A stretch of 64,000 nt of DNA, taken from positions 1 to 64,000 of the forward strand of contig NBIV01000347.1 of NCBI GenBank assembly GCA_003194525.1, read 5' to 3'. A program made the translations under genes and the position numbers. This stretch comes from Gracilariopsis chorda (taxonomy: Eukaryota > Rhodophyta > Florideophyceae > Gracilariales > Gracilariaceae). Below are positions 1 through 10,734 of the stretch, piece by piece. Under the pieces are notes generated by a model. That model was given only the letters and a program-made list of their open reading frames with translations. It was not told where the DNA came from and did not search any database. How positions within the stretch are numbered: position 1 is the stretch's first letter; the number at the start of each line of letters is the position of its first letter.

Positions 1-199
1 CCTGAGCTGGCGTCATTTCGCCAGAAACGTCTTGGGGGATGCCTGTATCCTGTAGGTCGACCACGTAGGGTGGGGGCGTCCAAACCAAGGAAAGGTCAAA
101 AGGTGTCGTACGCGTGGACCGATGGACTTGATTATTGTAGGCATAGACCAAAGGTTGGACGTAATCGTCCCAGTCCAACTGCGTCGGTGTTCTCTTTAT
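1..199 (-). pseudogene. Ty3/gypsy integrase fragment (truncated retrotransposon)
   Basis: The minus strand reads about 65 codons of the distal part of a Ty3/gypsy integrase. The segment WDDYVQPLVYAYNNQVHRST is typical of the region just after the catalytic Glu, where these enzymes read A-Y-N-x-x-x-H-x-S-T. Similarity stops abruptly near 199, and the frame runs off the left edge of the window, so this is a fragment. It comes from a different copy than the chromovirus at 17-27 kb, whose equivalent region (about 23,320) has related but different residues. No function remains in the piece seen. Confidence 0.75.
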
Positions 200-465
200 G
201 CTAGTTTGGCATTCAAAAGGCAAAGAATTAAAATGAACGAATAACGACTCTTGAAACCCAATTTTGAATGAATCAAATTTCTCAAAATAATTCCATACAT
301 AGCACAGAGCTAGTTTGCTTGGGACAAAAGACTAGCAGTATACTAGACATTTCCCAGTTTCTTTGGAGGTAAAAATAGCGCCAGACTCCACTAATACCTA
401 CCCTCTCAGGTGCACGTGGAATCCAAATCTTACTGGTCCTGAGCGAGTGCCCCTTCAAATAGCAA
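200..465. other. Intergenic, AT-rich, nothing recognised
   Basis: AT-rich sequence between the integrase fragment and the C-rich transposase block. No coding signal was seen. It contains the 12-mer acgactcttgaa at 244-255, which recurs twice near 15.2 kb. Confidence 0.6.
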
Positions 466-497
466 AATAGAATAGATAGAATAGATAGAATAGATAC
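466..497. repeat. 9-bp microsatellite (aatagatag)3
   Basis: Three consecutive near-identical copies of aatagatag (471-479, 480-488, 489-497) with a partial copy before them. It lies at the left border of the C-rich transposase block. Confidence 0.9.
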
Positions 498-719
498 ATA
501 GCGTTACATAACCAAATAGCTTTGGCTTTCTATCACCCGTTGCCCGACCTGCTCCCTGCATCGCATGCTCTACCCCACGTACTACGAAAAAGACGCTCTG
601 CTATCACGTGCACCACCTCATCTACGTGCGCCATAATATTACGCTCCCCGATATCCCACTCCGCCACCACCCTCCCTTCTCTGTTTCCAAGCATCCGTTC
701 TCCTTCTCCTTCCCCCGCC

Positions 720-3700
720 ATGATACCCTGTTGCCATCCCCGTTGCACCTTCTATGGCCGCACCGCGTTCTCTCTCCAGAGTCACCAACGCAGGTGCCCT
801 CATCGACTCACCCCGACAAACGCCCTTCCTCCTCCGCCAACGCTCCCGTCTCAGTTCCCTCCAAGGACCAAGCGACGAAAAATCCGTTCCAAACCTCTCC
901 ACCATTCCTCCTCCCACTCCCTCACAACCGCCCCTCCGACAACGTCCCCCCTCGCCGAAGATGAACCCTATCACATCCAACAGGCCTCCCTTTCCCTCCA
1001 AACACAAGACGCACACCACATGGCAAGTCACGCCCTCTGTTCAGTCCTCCTCCTCAAACCCACCCCCTATACCTCGTCCCAATCCCCCTCCCCTCTCCTC
1101 AACAACCCCCATCTCGAGCAACTCGTCCTCTGCATCTCCTCCATCGCTTCCTCCTTCAGCACACGCAAAGCCGACGAACTCATCTCCTCTTCTCAACCAC
1201 CCGAACTTCTCCAAGTCAGCCTTCCAGAAAATCCATCTCCTCCGCAAAGCAGTGCCTCGCACTCCAAGAACACCTCGCTCAAGGAACGCATCAGCTCCAC
1301 CGGCTTCCTCCCTCTCACACTCAACCAACGAGCACAACTCTTCTCCGCAACCCTCTTCCAAAAAGGTGCCACAGACGTCCTGAAGCAACAACTCGCTCTC
1401 GCACACTTCAACAACACCTTCTTCCAACCCGTCTCCAATCTTCCCCTTCCTCCTCTTCCACCCCCGCCTTCGCCATCCTATGGCCGCAGCCTTTGGAAAC
1501 AAAGTCGTTCCTGCCTTCAAACAAGCCATCATGCAGTGCCACATCAATGACATCGTCTGGCACACCCCCGAAACAAACGGTATGGAATCTTTCGTCGGTC
1601 TCGTCCAGTCTATACTCCGATAAGTCCGCCACCTCACTCAAGAGCTCCTCCATCAACTCATATCCCCTTCACATCACCCTTCTCAACTTCTCAGACGCAT
1701 TCCGCCGAAAGTGTATCTCCGAAAACCTCACCCTCCTCGGATACCTCCCAAATCCTTCTCCCCTCTTCCTCCCCCGACACGCAGATTCATCCCACATTCG
1801 TCCTCCAACATCCCACGCGAAAACAAGAATGGACCTCATTCAGCGCGCCATCTCTGCAATCCTCAACCCACTCCTCTCTTCCGCCCTCCTCGGTTTCTCA
1901 TTCCGTGACGCCCACGGTGTACTCCGCCACTGCCACCCCATCCTCTCCAGCTACTCGCAGACATCCCAGAGGCAAAGGAACATCCTCGCCATCTCGCACG
2001 GAACAACGACCACAGCACCCCTGCCCCAAGATGTTACCGTCCCCCGCGAACACTCTCCCTCAAACACAAACCCATCCACTTCCGCACACAATTCCAGACT
2101 CGAAACAAACGCAGAGAACACGCCGCTCTCCTTCGCCAGTCCGACGAAGCCCAGCTCGCCCGCAAGCCAAAAGTCGCTCGCACCAAAAACGGTACAAGCA
2201 ACCAGAGCCTCCAGTCCCTCTCCCTCGCAAAGTATCCCTCTCTCTTCGAATCTTACGCCATTTTCAACATCACTCCCTTCTCTCCTCTTACAACATCTTC
2301 GCCTTCGAACCCCTTCACAACTTCCACCTCGGCGTCTCAAAGCTCATCAAAGCCACCGCCATCGAACGACTCCGCTCCGAATCACTCTTCACCACAGTCG
2401 GCCCCAACAACACCAAACGTTCCTTCCATTCCATCCGCACCTCAATCCTCAAACACTCCAACTCCATCCTCGCCGCCATCGAAAAGGACTCCCCGCACCC
2501 GGCCTCCACATCGACTTCTCCACAACCGACAACTCCCAAGCCCTCAACGGCTTCTTCACCACAGAAGGCTTACGAGGAATGCTGGAAGCAAAGGATTACC
2601 GCACCCTCGACATGGTCTTCCCCTTCATCGGCGCCTTCTTCGACAGATGCTGCAAAGAAACCGACTCCTCCCCCATCACTTCTGTCTTCACCAAGTACAC
2701 AGACCTCCTTCTCTCCGCTATGCGATACAACTCCTCCCCCGAATGGACAGACACCTCCCTCCTATCTCTCGAAAAACACATCAGATCCTTCAAAGTCACA
2801 GCCGCATCCATTCTCGGACCCTACCACTCCTCCCACCTCGGCACCCTCAAGTTCCATCTCCTCGACCACATCGTCGAAGACATACGCCGATACGGGGGTC
2901 TCCACTTCAACGACGCAGGCATCTTCGAGCACGCCCACGTCCTCTTCAAATCACATTACTCCAAAACTTCCAAGCGAAGAGCCACCGCCCATACAGAAAC
3001 CATCCGTGCTATAGACCGCTCCAATCTCTTCAAAGACTGGAATCCACTTTCCGCAGACCCTTCCCTATCCTCCCATGCTCGACCTCAAACTCAACCGCAA
3101 CCACGCAAACCCTCCTTCGTACGTGACGGAAAACATCTTTCCTTCTACGACATCTTCACAGCCGCAAAGTACCTTGCATCCACCCCCAACGCAAGTCCAA
3201 AATTTCTTCAAGAACTCTTCTCCTCAGACACGCTCTCCATCATCTCACAACTAGGTCCCACCACACTTCATTCCTTCGTCTCCCTTTCCATCGAATATCT
3301 CAAGCTAAATCCCTCACCCAACAACCTCCGTCAAACTCGTCTCACCTTCGTCAACTCCGCATACGTCGTCGGCGGTTACATCCCAACACTACACAATTAC
3401 AACCAAGAACGAAACGAACTCGTCCTCCAAGAACCCTCCGTCCCTCTCCTCCAGCGCATCTTCGCCGTTCCATCATTCGGACCTTCCAGATCACCAAAGT
3501 TCTCCCATATCCTTGTCGCAGGAACCAACTCCTCCTCTCCATCCACACCCACTGTATGGGTCTCCAAGCTCATTGCCCTAGTTCGCTTCAAACTACCTTC
3601 CCCCTCTTCAAGCTCTTCCACCCCCATTACAAAGGAATTCGCTTTCGTACAATTCCTTGAACTCGTACCACCCGCCACAATGTCGATATCACCTCAACTG

Positions 3701-3727
3701 CGTCTGACTTCGGTGGTCAACCGATGA
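720..3727 (+). pseudogene. C2H2 zinc finger / Plavaka-CACTA-like transposase, multiply frameshifted
   Basis: From the ATG at 720 the frame has a zinc-finger-like start (CCHPRCTFYGRTAFSLQSHQ). Coherent coding then switches frame several times: frame 3 to about 1470, frame 1 to 1623, frame 2 to about 1940, frame 1 to about 2280, frame 3 to about 2510, and frame 2 to 3727. Transposase hallmarks are AFEPLHNFHLGVSKLIK (about 2300-2350), VFPFIGAFFDRCC (about 2620), and LKFHLLDHIVEDIRRYGG near 2850-2900, followed by FEHAHVLFK. These match the D/E-LH-x-x-x-LG and DUF4218-like parts of Plavaka/CACTA-type transposases of fungi and algae. The plus strand is extremely C-rich, so all three frames have few stops and long shadow frames appear. 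At least five frame changes make this a relic; introns could account for some of them. Assignment among Plavaka, KDZ and CACTA is not firm. Confidence 0.62.
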
Positions 3728-3995
3728 AGAGCGGGACACACCACCGATCCAGTTCCATCTCCAACTTCCACCGACGACAAGTATCTCCTTGGTTCGGCCT
3801 CATTCCTTCCACCTCCAATCTAGGTGCAGTCACGTCATTCGAGAAAACTACCCACCCCCCATTCACTCCTCGTCTTCATTGGCGCTTCCATCGTTATACA
3901 TCAATCGATTCTATATCGTGACACCTCTCAAAGCCTACGCCCACAATCTACAACACATCAGTAAACCACCCGTTCCACCAGTAACACTATTTCTT

Positions 3996-5284
3996 CTACA
4001 ACTTGTTCTTCATAACCTCCCAGAACTTCTCCACTGCGCCTCGACATGATCCGTCGCCTAACTCTCCCAACATCTTGACTCCTCTTTCACCAACCTCTTC
4101 ATCACACATCTTCTGGCCGACACGCAGCAACATAACAGTCAGCACCCCTCCCAGCCGTTTCGTCATATGTTCCAAAAAGTAGTTCATCCTTCACGGCCAC
4201 AGTAATATCTTCCGCTTCGAAGGTATCCACAGCGCTACCGTCGCTTTCTCTATCCCATTGCCAGCTATACAACGCGGGTCACCCTCATCGCAACCTTCAT
4301 TCTCCAATTCTTCATGATGTGACTCTCTCACCATCTCCACGCTCACCAAAGTATATTCTCTACCGCGAGCGGAAAATATCACGTACACGTAGAAAAATAA
4401 CAACTGCCATCTTCTCCACGCCCACATCTGTGTCCATTGCCTTCAAAAACACATCCGATCCACCATCCAAAACGAGCCAAATCATACTGTCCCATCAACG
4501 TACTCATCTTCCCTCCTTTCCGTTCCCACCTCATATCCATGAATTCTTCCAACACTTCCATCGCAGCCCCGTTCTTGAAAGTACATGTCCCCTTCATAAA
4601 CTCTCTCAGCGCCCAGCAAACCTTAAATCCAGAATACGTAAGAATCTTCGATTGTTTTTATCCTCCAAGAACATAACTACCGCTCTTCGCCTCCCCATCT
4701 CCTTGAACTTCATCTTTGCTTTCGTCTAACTGCTTCTTCAACTCAATGTCTAGCTCTGTCCCCTCTTGCGGTCTCACACGTCTGGCTATCAAGTCATATC
4801 CAAGCAAAGAAAACATTTTGTCCCGTGCCGCACGCTTCTGAACCCAATCACATCACTCAACTTCTGCTTCATACGTTGCGTCAAACACCTGTCCGCAACA
4901 ACCTCCGCACGCATTGATCTTCCTACCAGCTTCACGAATCGACCCCATCTCCCCCTCAATTTCAACGGCAACCAAGTACTTCAATAATTCATTACTTCCT
5001 CCTCGCGACGAAGGCGTGTACGACCTCATCTCAGATGCAATCTCAAACGGACATCACGTACCATTCCTTTCCTCCACAACAAACACATTCCCCTCTTTTC
5101 CCTTCCCCAATACTTCGCATCGATTCGTCCAGCTCCTTTCCACACCCTCCGAAGTAAAACAAAGCTCCGGTACCTCCACCTTCGCATAGTAAAACAACCT
5201 ATCATATACTACCCTGGCAAAACCCATAGAAACCCTCTTGCACATCAACCACATACTTCCTACGCCCTTGCAATTCCTTTTCAC
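3996..5284 (-). pseudogene. Unrecognised protein relic, minus strand, fragmentary
   Basis: The minus strand carries a chain of open pieces with protein-like composition that shift frame or meet stops: 5284-5054, about 5040-4850, about 4660-4379, about 4330-4191 and 4187-3996. Pieces include AKVEVPELCFTSEGVERSW, GGSNELLKYLVAVEIEGEMG and MEVLEEFMDMRWERKGGKM. The pieces follow each other in order, which suggests one decayed gene read leftwards and converging on the transposase. No family was recognised. The coding strand is G-rich here whereas the converging transposase is C-rich, so both reflect the same strand bias. It may be the distal end of the minus-strand gene set of the candidate composite element. 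Confidence 0.28.
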
Positions 5285-5345
5285 ATTCAGATCCCTTTCT
5301 CTCCCCTCGTCTCACCTTCATCCCTTCCCGTAAGCTATCCATCAG

Positions 5346-6413
5346 CTAATTCTTCTCGCTCATCTCTTCTCTCATCCTCTTCAGTTCCTCTTGCGTCAGC
5401 TTCAGCGACATCTTTAGGCTGCATTGGTCCCTTTGGTCTGCCCGAGTTCTGCCTTCAACATATTGACCTCTCAAACTAACGAAGATCGAGACATCACACC
5501 GATGTGTCATTCCCTGCATCTCCCAAAATATTGACAGGCAGCCGTCGCTCCTGAGCAGGCTCACTTGGCGACCGACGAACACTTCGTTTCTTCTCTCGCA
5601 TTCCTTCCGGAGTCCGCGGCGTTTATGCTTCCTTTATCACTTTCCAAGTCTTTAGCCATTTGCACTTTCGCGCCCATACCGGGGTGCTCGTACGTTCTCC
5701 GCTTTTCGATGCTTCTTGTATTCCATCCGTCGTTCTGACCACTTCTTCCACTTCTCGCGTTTCCTTTAAATCAGAGGGGCGTTCCATTCCTTCCTTTATT
5801 CTCTCTCTCGTCCATCTCCCCTTCACAATGTGATCCTCTTCGTCCCATCACTCTCTACCAAAGGGACATTCACCTCTCCTCCATATTGATTTCCCCTTAG
5901 GGATCCACCTCTCTTCAGTGCAACTGCCTCTTCCATTGTTTCTTTTCCGGCATTTCTTCATCTTTATTTCGGTCTTCGACCCGCGCATTTGCTTTCAACC
6001 CTCTCTGATGTGGTACCTTTTCTCTTCTCCTAGCAACCGACCCTTTCTTACCCTCCACCCTACCACTAGATCCAGGCATAGATCGCTGTACCGGAACCGA
6101 ATCTCTCCTGCGTGCTACATGCGCATGGGCATCAGCCTTCAAATTCTCACTCTTCGTTCGTTCAATCGTCGTGCGCTCATTAGTCGTGCGCTCACTCGTC
6201 GTGCGCTCGGATCCGACGTTCTTTGCCCCACTTCTTCTCCCTCTCTTCGAAGCACCTTTCTCCTGACCTCCTCCCCAATAATCCGCTCCTGGGAACACAT
6301 GATTTCGATTTCGTTCCACTCGCGGCTCGCTCCTCAATAGTCTTTCGCCGCGTCATAGGCGCACTCGCCGTACCACCCCTTGCCGGGCCTTGCTTCTTTT
6401 TCTTCGGCGCCAT
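5346..6413 (-). pseudogene. Basic, charge-rich protein, frameshifted
   Basis: The first ATG is at 6413 and gives MAPKKKKQGPARGG. After one frame change near 6330 the reading continues to a stop at 5915 with many Arg, Lys and Glu. A repeated ERTT pattern there comes from a 15-bp DNA repeat. Two more charged pieces (5826-5623 and 5582-5346, the latter ending in LTQEELKRMREEMSEKN) follow in the same direction. The composition suggests a nucleic-acid-binding or nuclear, disordered protein, but no domain was recognised. It lies downstream of the SET gene on the same strand, within the candidate composite element. Confidence 0.35.
6166..6210. repeat. 15-bp tandem repeat, 3 units
   Basis: Three 15-bp units (6166-6180, 6181-6195, 6196-6210) share the core gtcgtgcgctc. 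On the minus strand they encode the ERTT repeats of the basic protein. Confidence 0.85.
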
Positions 6414-6714
6414 TCTTGGAGTCAAACCTCTTTTGCAAGTGGCTAGTGACGCTCTGGGATGGCGCACGCCGTGTGTTGTCCGGGAAAATCTCACCACCCA
6501 ATGCGCACAAAAAATCTTTGTTTTTTATGAAATCTTGAGAATACAATCCTCCGTGGTACCGAAAATGGACGTTTCTGTGTCACATCTATATCGCTTTGTA
6601 TTTCTATCCTTACTGAAAAGTGATGTTCTATTAAGTTAGGACTACACATCCGTTCAAATAATAAACGACATCCTTTAGCCAAGCTGTGGAGAAAGGTTTA
6701 TAACAACAAACTAG

Positions 6715-7358
6715 TCAATGGCTATCGTTCCATCCTCCACATTCAAATGAGTTTGCCAGTCCATAAACATCACCGTATCTGGCGAAGAGTTCCTCTCCTT
6801 GCTCTATGTTGGCTGCCGCCTCCATCTTAATAAGTTTGTAGTCCGTTAATCCCCCTGGTGTTCGTCCCACTCCCGGTGTCCGTTTCATTCGCACATTAGC
6901 CTCCCTTTTTTTCACGAGGCCATCCACCATGGCATCTAACTGTTTATCCCCTTCCACGTACTTTGGATCGTTGATATACCCCGCAATACAAAAAGGGGAA
7001 GGAACCACCCATAAAATGGGGTTTGGTTGTTTTCCATGCCAATTCGTCAGCTGTTTTCGATGCGGAAGTGATTGGAACTGTTGACCGTAGACTTCTATCT
7101 CCACCGCATACTTCCGGAAGCGATCCTTCGTCACACCCATGAATCCCTCCCGTAGGTCTTGTGCACTTCTTTCCGATTCGAAAGGTCATGATAAACCAAC
7201 GTCCCGTAGAAATAGCACACTACCTCACCTGCAGCAATTCGACGAGTTGCAAACACTCCAAAACCAGCCTTTTCGTGACGAATAGTAGACTTGCCTACTC
7301 GCAACCCATATTGCACAGCCTCCATTGCCAATAGAGGTTTCATGTTCTCCAGATTCAT
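6715..7358 (-). pseudogene. SET-domain protein (protein lysine methyltransferase-like), one frameshift
   Basis: Reads from ATG 7358 (MNLENMKPLL) to 6715, about 210 codons. The N-terminal SET signature is clear: AGFGVFATRRIAAGEVVCYF about 35 residues in. The C-terminal signature is NIEQGEELFARYGDVYG, equivalent to the usual I-x-x-G-E-E-L-x-x-D-Y-G. The middle part, PSPFCIAGYINDP, occupies the place of the N-H-S motif but lacks it. A single frame change occurs around 7140-7150, at gggaggga, where the first frame ends and the second (MGVTKDRF) takes over. SET proteins transfer methyl groups to lysine, often on histones. The gene follows the methyltransferase gene on the same strand with a 206-bp gap. 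Whether it was ever active is unknown. Confidence 0.68.
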
Positions 7359-7564
7359 TCTTCCCTACAGCTCCCTCGGCCATCCATCCATAGCTTTCTT
7401 CCTTCCCAACTTCCCTAGAATTTCACTTTACCAAAAAGTGGAGAGAAAGTCGACAAGGTGTGGGGGAAGAATTTGGTACGGTGGAAATCCGTCGACAGCC
7501 CTCCATAACACGGAGTGCCTGCTTTGTCCATTTGGAATGCAGAGGAAACACAATGGGCCATATA

Positions 7565-8560
7565 TCAAAGCTCCTGGCTCTTCTTAATATCCGTGTGTCC
7601 TTCCCGTATTATGGAAGCGAAGCGAACAATAGCGGCATGCCTGGCGTGTTCAAAGCAAGCTTTGTCCGGTTCACACCCCACAAACTGCCGATTCTTGGGC
7701 AGATCTATGCACGCCATCGCTGTTGAGAACGTTCCGGCAAAAATGTCGACCACGAGGTCTACTGGCTGAGTGAACCTGCAAATCAGCTCTTTCAGAAGTG
7801 CCCTACACTTCTGTTCCAGTCGCACCCTCTTCCTCGTATACTTCCCATCCAGGTATTTCACAGACCACATGAGCATCTCAGTATTTGACATCGGCGGCAC
7901 CTGATCCATGATTGCATGATACGCTGGGTATCGTGAAGCAACATAATTGAAGTTCTCATAGTTGACCATCCGGTGCTGTTTTGCATAAAAATCTCCAGAA
8001 CGAACAGCATGTACAGCGTATTCTGTCGTCTGGTGCAACCGGCAACTTCTTCTCCCAACGTTACCCGTCTTATTACCTAAAGACTGTACGAAATGGAGGG
8101 GCTGTTCGTCGATGACAAAGAAGTAACGCTTCGTATCAGAGTCATCCATGTAGGTAACTTTCCGTAGCACATCCCGCCACAACTGTACCTGATCCCATGA
8201 GCAGAACTGTATAATATGTCCACCAGGACTTAGAAGCTTTGACGACCTCCTGGCTGACCTGCTCATGCCTTCTCTGTCAGAATATCGTGTTCGCTGTTCT
8301 CCAAACGACGCTCAGAACGAGTCCCATATGGCGGATCGGAAAGCAGGAACTGTACCCTTCTTCAATAGATACCTCGCTTTCGCCAGACTTGTTCTCGTCA
8401 ACGTCGACGAGATTTTCGAACTAGAAGTTGTGGAGACGGAAGTTGCGGGACATTTCCTTCTCACAATACTTGTAAGCTATCACATCATCCAAAGTCGTAG
8501 GGTACGGTGGTGCACGAATCCCGTGCCTTCGACATCATACGATAAGTTCTGCGACAAAGC
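7565..8560 (-). pseudogene. Beta-class (N4-cytosine/N6-adenine type) DNA methyltransferase, frameshifted
   Basis: The order of motifs matches bacterial beta-class DNA amino-methyltransferases. The catalytic motif SDPPYGTRSE comes first (DPPY at 8326-8337). Next is a strand-turn segment PGGHIIQFCSW (about 8225), then a variable target-recognition-like part containing TEYAVHAVRSGDFY (about 8010). The SAM-binding motif VDIFAGTFSTAMACI (about 7710-7755) followed by FVGCEPD comes last. Eukaryotic MT-A70 enzymes have DPPW instead. The DPPY part lies in a frame that ends in TGA overlapping the ATG of the 233-codon downstream frame (ATGA at about 8266), and further stops occur upstream (about 8430-8500). 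An approximately intact catalytic core is therefore split. It is a probable acquired methyltransferase in a mobile element; the target base cannot be told from the motif. Confidence 0.7.
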
Positions 8561-8842
8561 TGTTGTCTGCAGTCCTTCAGTGGCCTTTGGTGCAGTACCA
8601 CGTTCTGCATCCTCTACCATCTCTATCTCTTCCATTTCTTCCTACTCACCCTGAGCACCTCCTTCCACACGCTCAGCACGTTCGTTCCCACCACCGGCCG
8701 TACCAGTTTCTACCAGCTCCATAATGATGTAAACGTCTTCTGCGGGCTCTGGTTTCACAGCTTGATGTATTTTGACATTGCTTCTATGCAACGCAATGAG
8801 CTTCAGAGGCTTTATGGCCTCTTGAACCGTAGTGACAAGAGA

Positions 8843-9915
8843 TTAACTAAAGTTTTCAAACCGCAAAGGGAAAAGTCTCGTTTTCGTGATGATGAACCTT
8901 TTGAGGGCATCCCATTTGCTGGCAGCAGAGATATCGAACAGTTTCTCTTGTACCACCACATTATAAAGGTCACCAAGGTATTCTTTGGCACAAAGGCGAA
9001 GCGCTATATCCACTGGGTAGGGCAGATTCCATGCCCATTTGGTAACATTTTCTTCTACGGTGGTGACGTTCTTCTCCTTCACAAACTGTTTGGAAGAATC
9101 TTTGTGTTGGAAGCCCATGAAGCGTTGTGCGATATCGGTGACGACTACAATGATATAGTCGAGTCGAATGTAAGGCAAGATCATATCCTCAACATTGGGA
9201 AACCCGAGGAATTGGGCGAAACAATCCCAAGCCCTGGTCACCAGCTGCACACCATACCCGACTCTCTGACTCTGGGTCTGTCCGACAAACTCACTTTCAA
9301 GAACTTCTTAACTGCTATGCCCCTTTTCCTCTTCCTACCACTTCCTTTCTTATCCACGGCATTCTGTTGCACCATAGACAACCCAATGAACAATTCAAAG
9401 TCGGTGCAAGGATCCATGTGGAAAGCGGAAGTTTTCTTGGTTGCTCCTAGAACATGGGACTTGCAAAAGACAGATAGCAACACGTTACGGGGAATTCTTT
9501 TAAGCCCTTCCGTTTCACAATAAACCATCCTAAAGTCCCTTACACGCCTGTCTTCTTCACGGTCCTTTACGCCCACCACTCTTGCCATAAGATAGAGTTG
9601 ACGTGGAGGGCCTCTGAGAGACATGTTACGGAGCTCGGAGTCCGAATACGAGATGTAATCCGGTCCGATGAGAGTGGGAAACATTTCCTTGGCAGAGTCA
9701 TGAACGTTGCGAATTTGTACCACGAACTCCACAAAGTCGGTGTGCTTCAAACTTCTCGGCTCATACACATTTTGCCTCGTCGCTGCGTAGTCACCACGAA
9801 CTGCAAGATAAGCATCAATAAGCTCTTCTCCGGTTCCGTGCATCTTGAATGAACCCGTTTCCTTTGGATTATGCTTCTCTTCGTTTTGGGTCGAGGACCG
9901 TGGTCCGAGGTTCAT
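8843..9915 (-). pseudogene. N-terminal part of the methyltransferase gene or separate unknown protein
   Basis: A 225-codon frame starts at ATG 9915, inside the palindromic repeat; a second ATG (MHGTGEELIDAYLAV) lies at 9843. It runs to 9238. A second frame (9250-8843) continues with VQLVTRAWDCFAQFLGFPN after a one-base frame change near 9255. Reading on towards 8660, coherent acidic sequence continues up to the methyltransferase. No known domain was recognised. Because it is collinear with and directly upstream of the methyltransferase core, it may be its N-terminal extension. Part of the 5' end overlaps repeat unit A. Confidence 0.42.
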
Positions 9916-10192
9916 GGTGCTCCATCACGAACACGATGGAGCGCCAGGCATGAATTCTAATTAAACTTTCGTGTCCTGGCGCTCCAACGTGTTCACGATG
10001 GAGCACCACGACACCTCAGACCATGGTCCTCGACCAAAAAAACTATCAAATTCTTTTTGCAATGCAAGTAATCGGGAGGGGAATTGCAGGGATGCTACGT
10101 TGACGACAATGGATGTCATGAAACGTCTTGAAAACGATATATAGTGCTTACGTCCATCTCTATGGAACCAAGCAGGCGTGATGACGGGAGCT
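9866..10192. repeat. 327-bp repeat unit A with internal palindrome
   Basis: It is nearly identical to unit B 487 bp to the right, in the same orientation. Its left half is a long imperfect inverted repeat: arm 9884-9948 pairs with 9975-10040 around a 26-nt AT-rich centre (catgaattctaattaaact). Each arm is itself palindromic, because gtgctccatc faces gatggagcac, so the DNA could extrude as a branched cruciform. The right half holds ggatgctacgttgacgac and an unpaired tail. It overlaps the 5' end of the minus-strand gene. Confidence 0.9.
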
Positions 10193-10352
10193 TCAAAAGA
10201 AAGCGGTAACACTGTTGGAGACGACCACTCCGGTGCTTTGTTTAACAAGAAAAAGTTGTTCTTCGGGTTCAATAGAAGTTTTCAATCCCCTTAACTAACG
10301 CAACGACTGCGGTTGCGAAGAATGCGCAAGTCGCTTTTGACTTGGTTGCCAC

Positions 10353-10679
10353 GGATTATGTTTCTCTTCGTTTTGGGTCGAGGACCGTGGTCCAAGGTGT
10401 CATGGTGCTCCATCCCGAACACGATGGAGCACCAGGCATGAATTCTAATTAAAATTTTGCGTCCTGGCGCTCCATCGTGTTCGCGATGGAGCACCACGAC
10501 ACCTCGGACCATGGTCCTCGACCAAAAAAATAACCAAATTCTATTTGCGATGCAATTAATTTGGAGAGGAATTGCAGGGATGCTACGTTGACGACAATGG
10601 ATGTCATGAACCGTCTTGAAAACGATATATAGTGCTTACGTCCATCTCTTTGGAACCAAGCATCGTGATCACGGGAGCA
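10353..10679. repeat. 327-bp repeat unit B with internal palindrome
   Basis: Second copy of unit A, with scattered substitutions. Its inverted repeat arms are about 10371-10436 and 10463-10526. It ends 55 bp before the ATG of the plus-strand gene at 10735. Units A and B occupy the whole gap between the two divergent genes, a position expected for a shared promoter or for internal termini of back-to-back elements. Confidence 0.9.
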
Positions 10680-10734
10680 TTCGACGTCAGCAGGTGCCAA
10701 GAAAACGCAAGCGCGACATTTGAAGTACTCAGCC

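Noticed and set aside
754-1656. Several 80-210-codon frames on both strands in the C-rich block
   Set aside because: Extreme C bias removes stops in all plus frames; only the pieces matching transposase motifs were kept.
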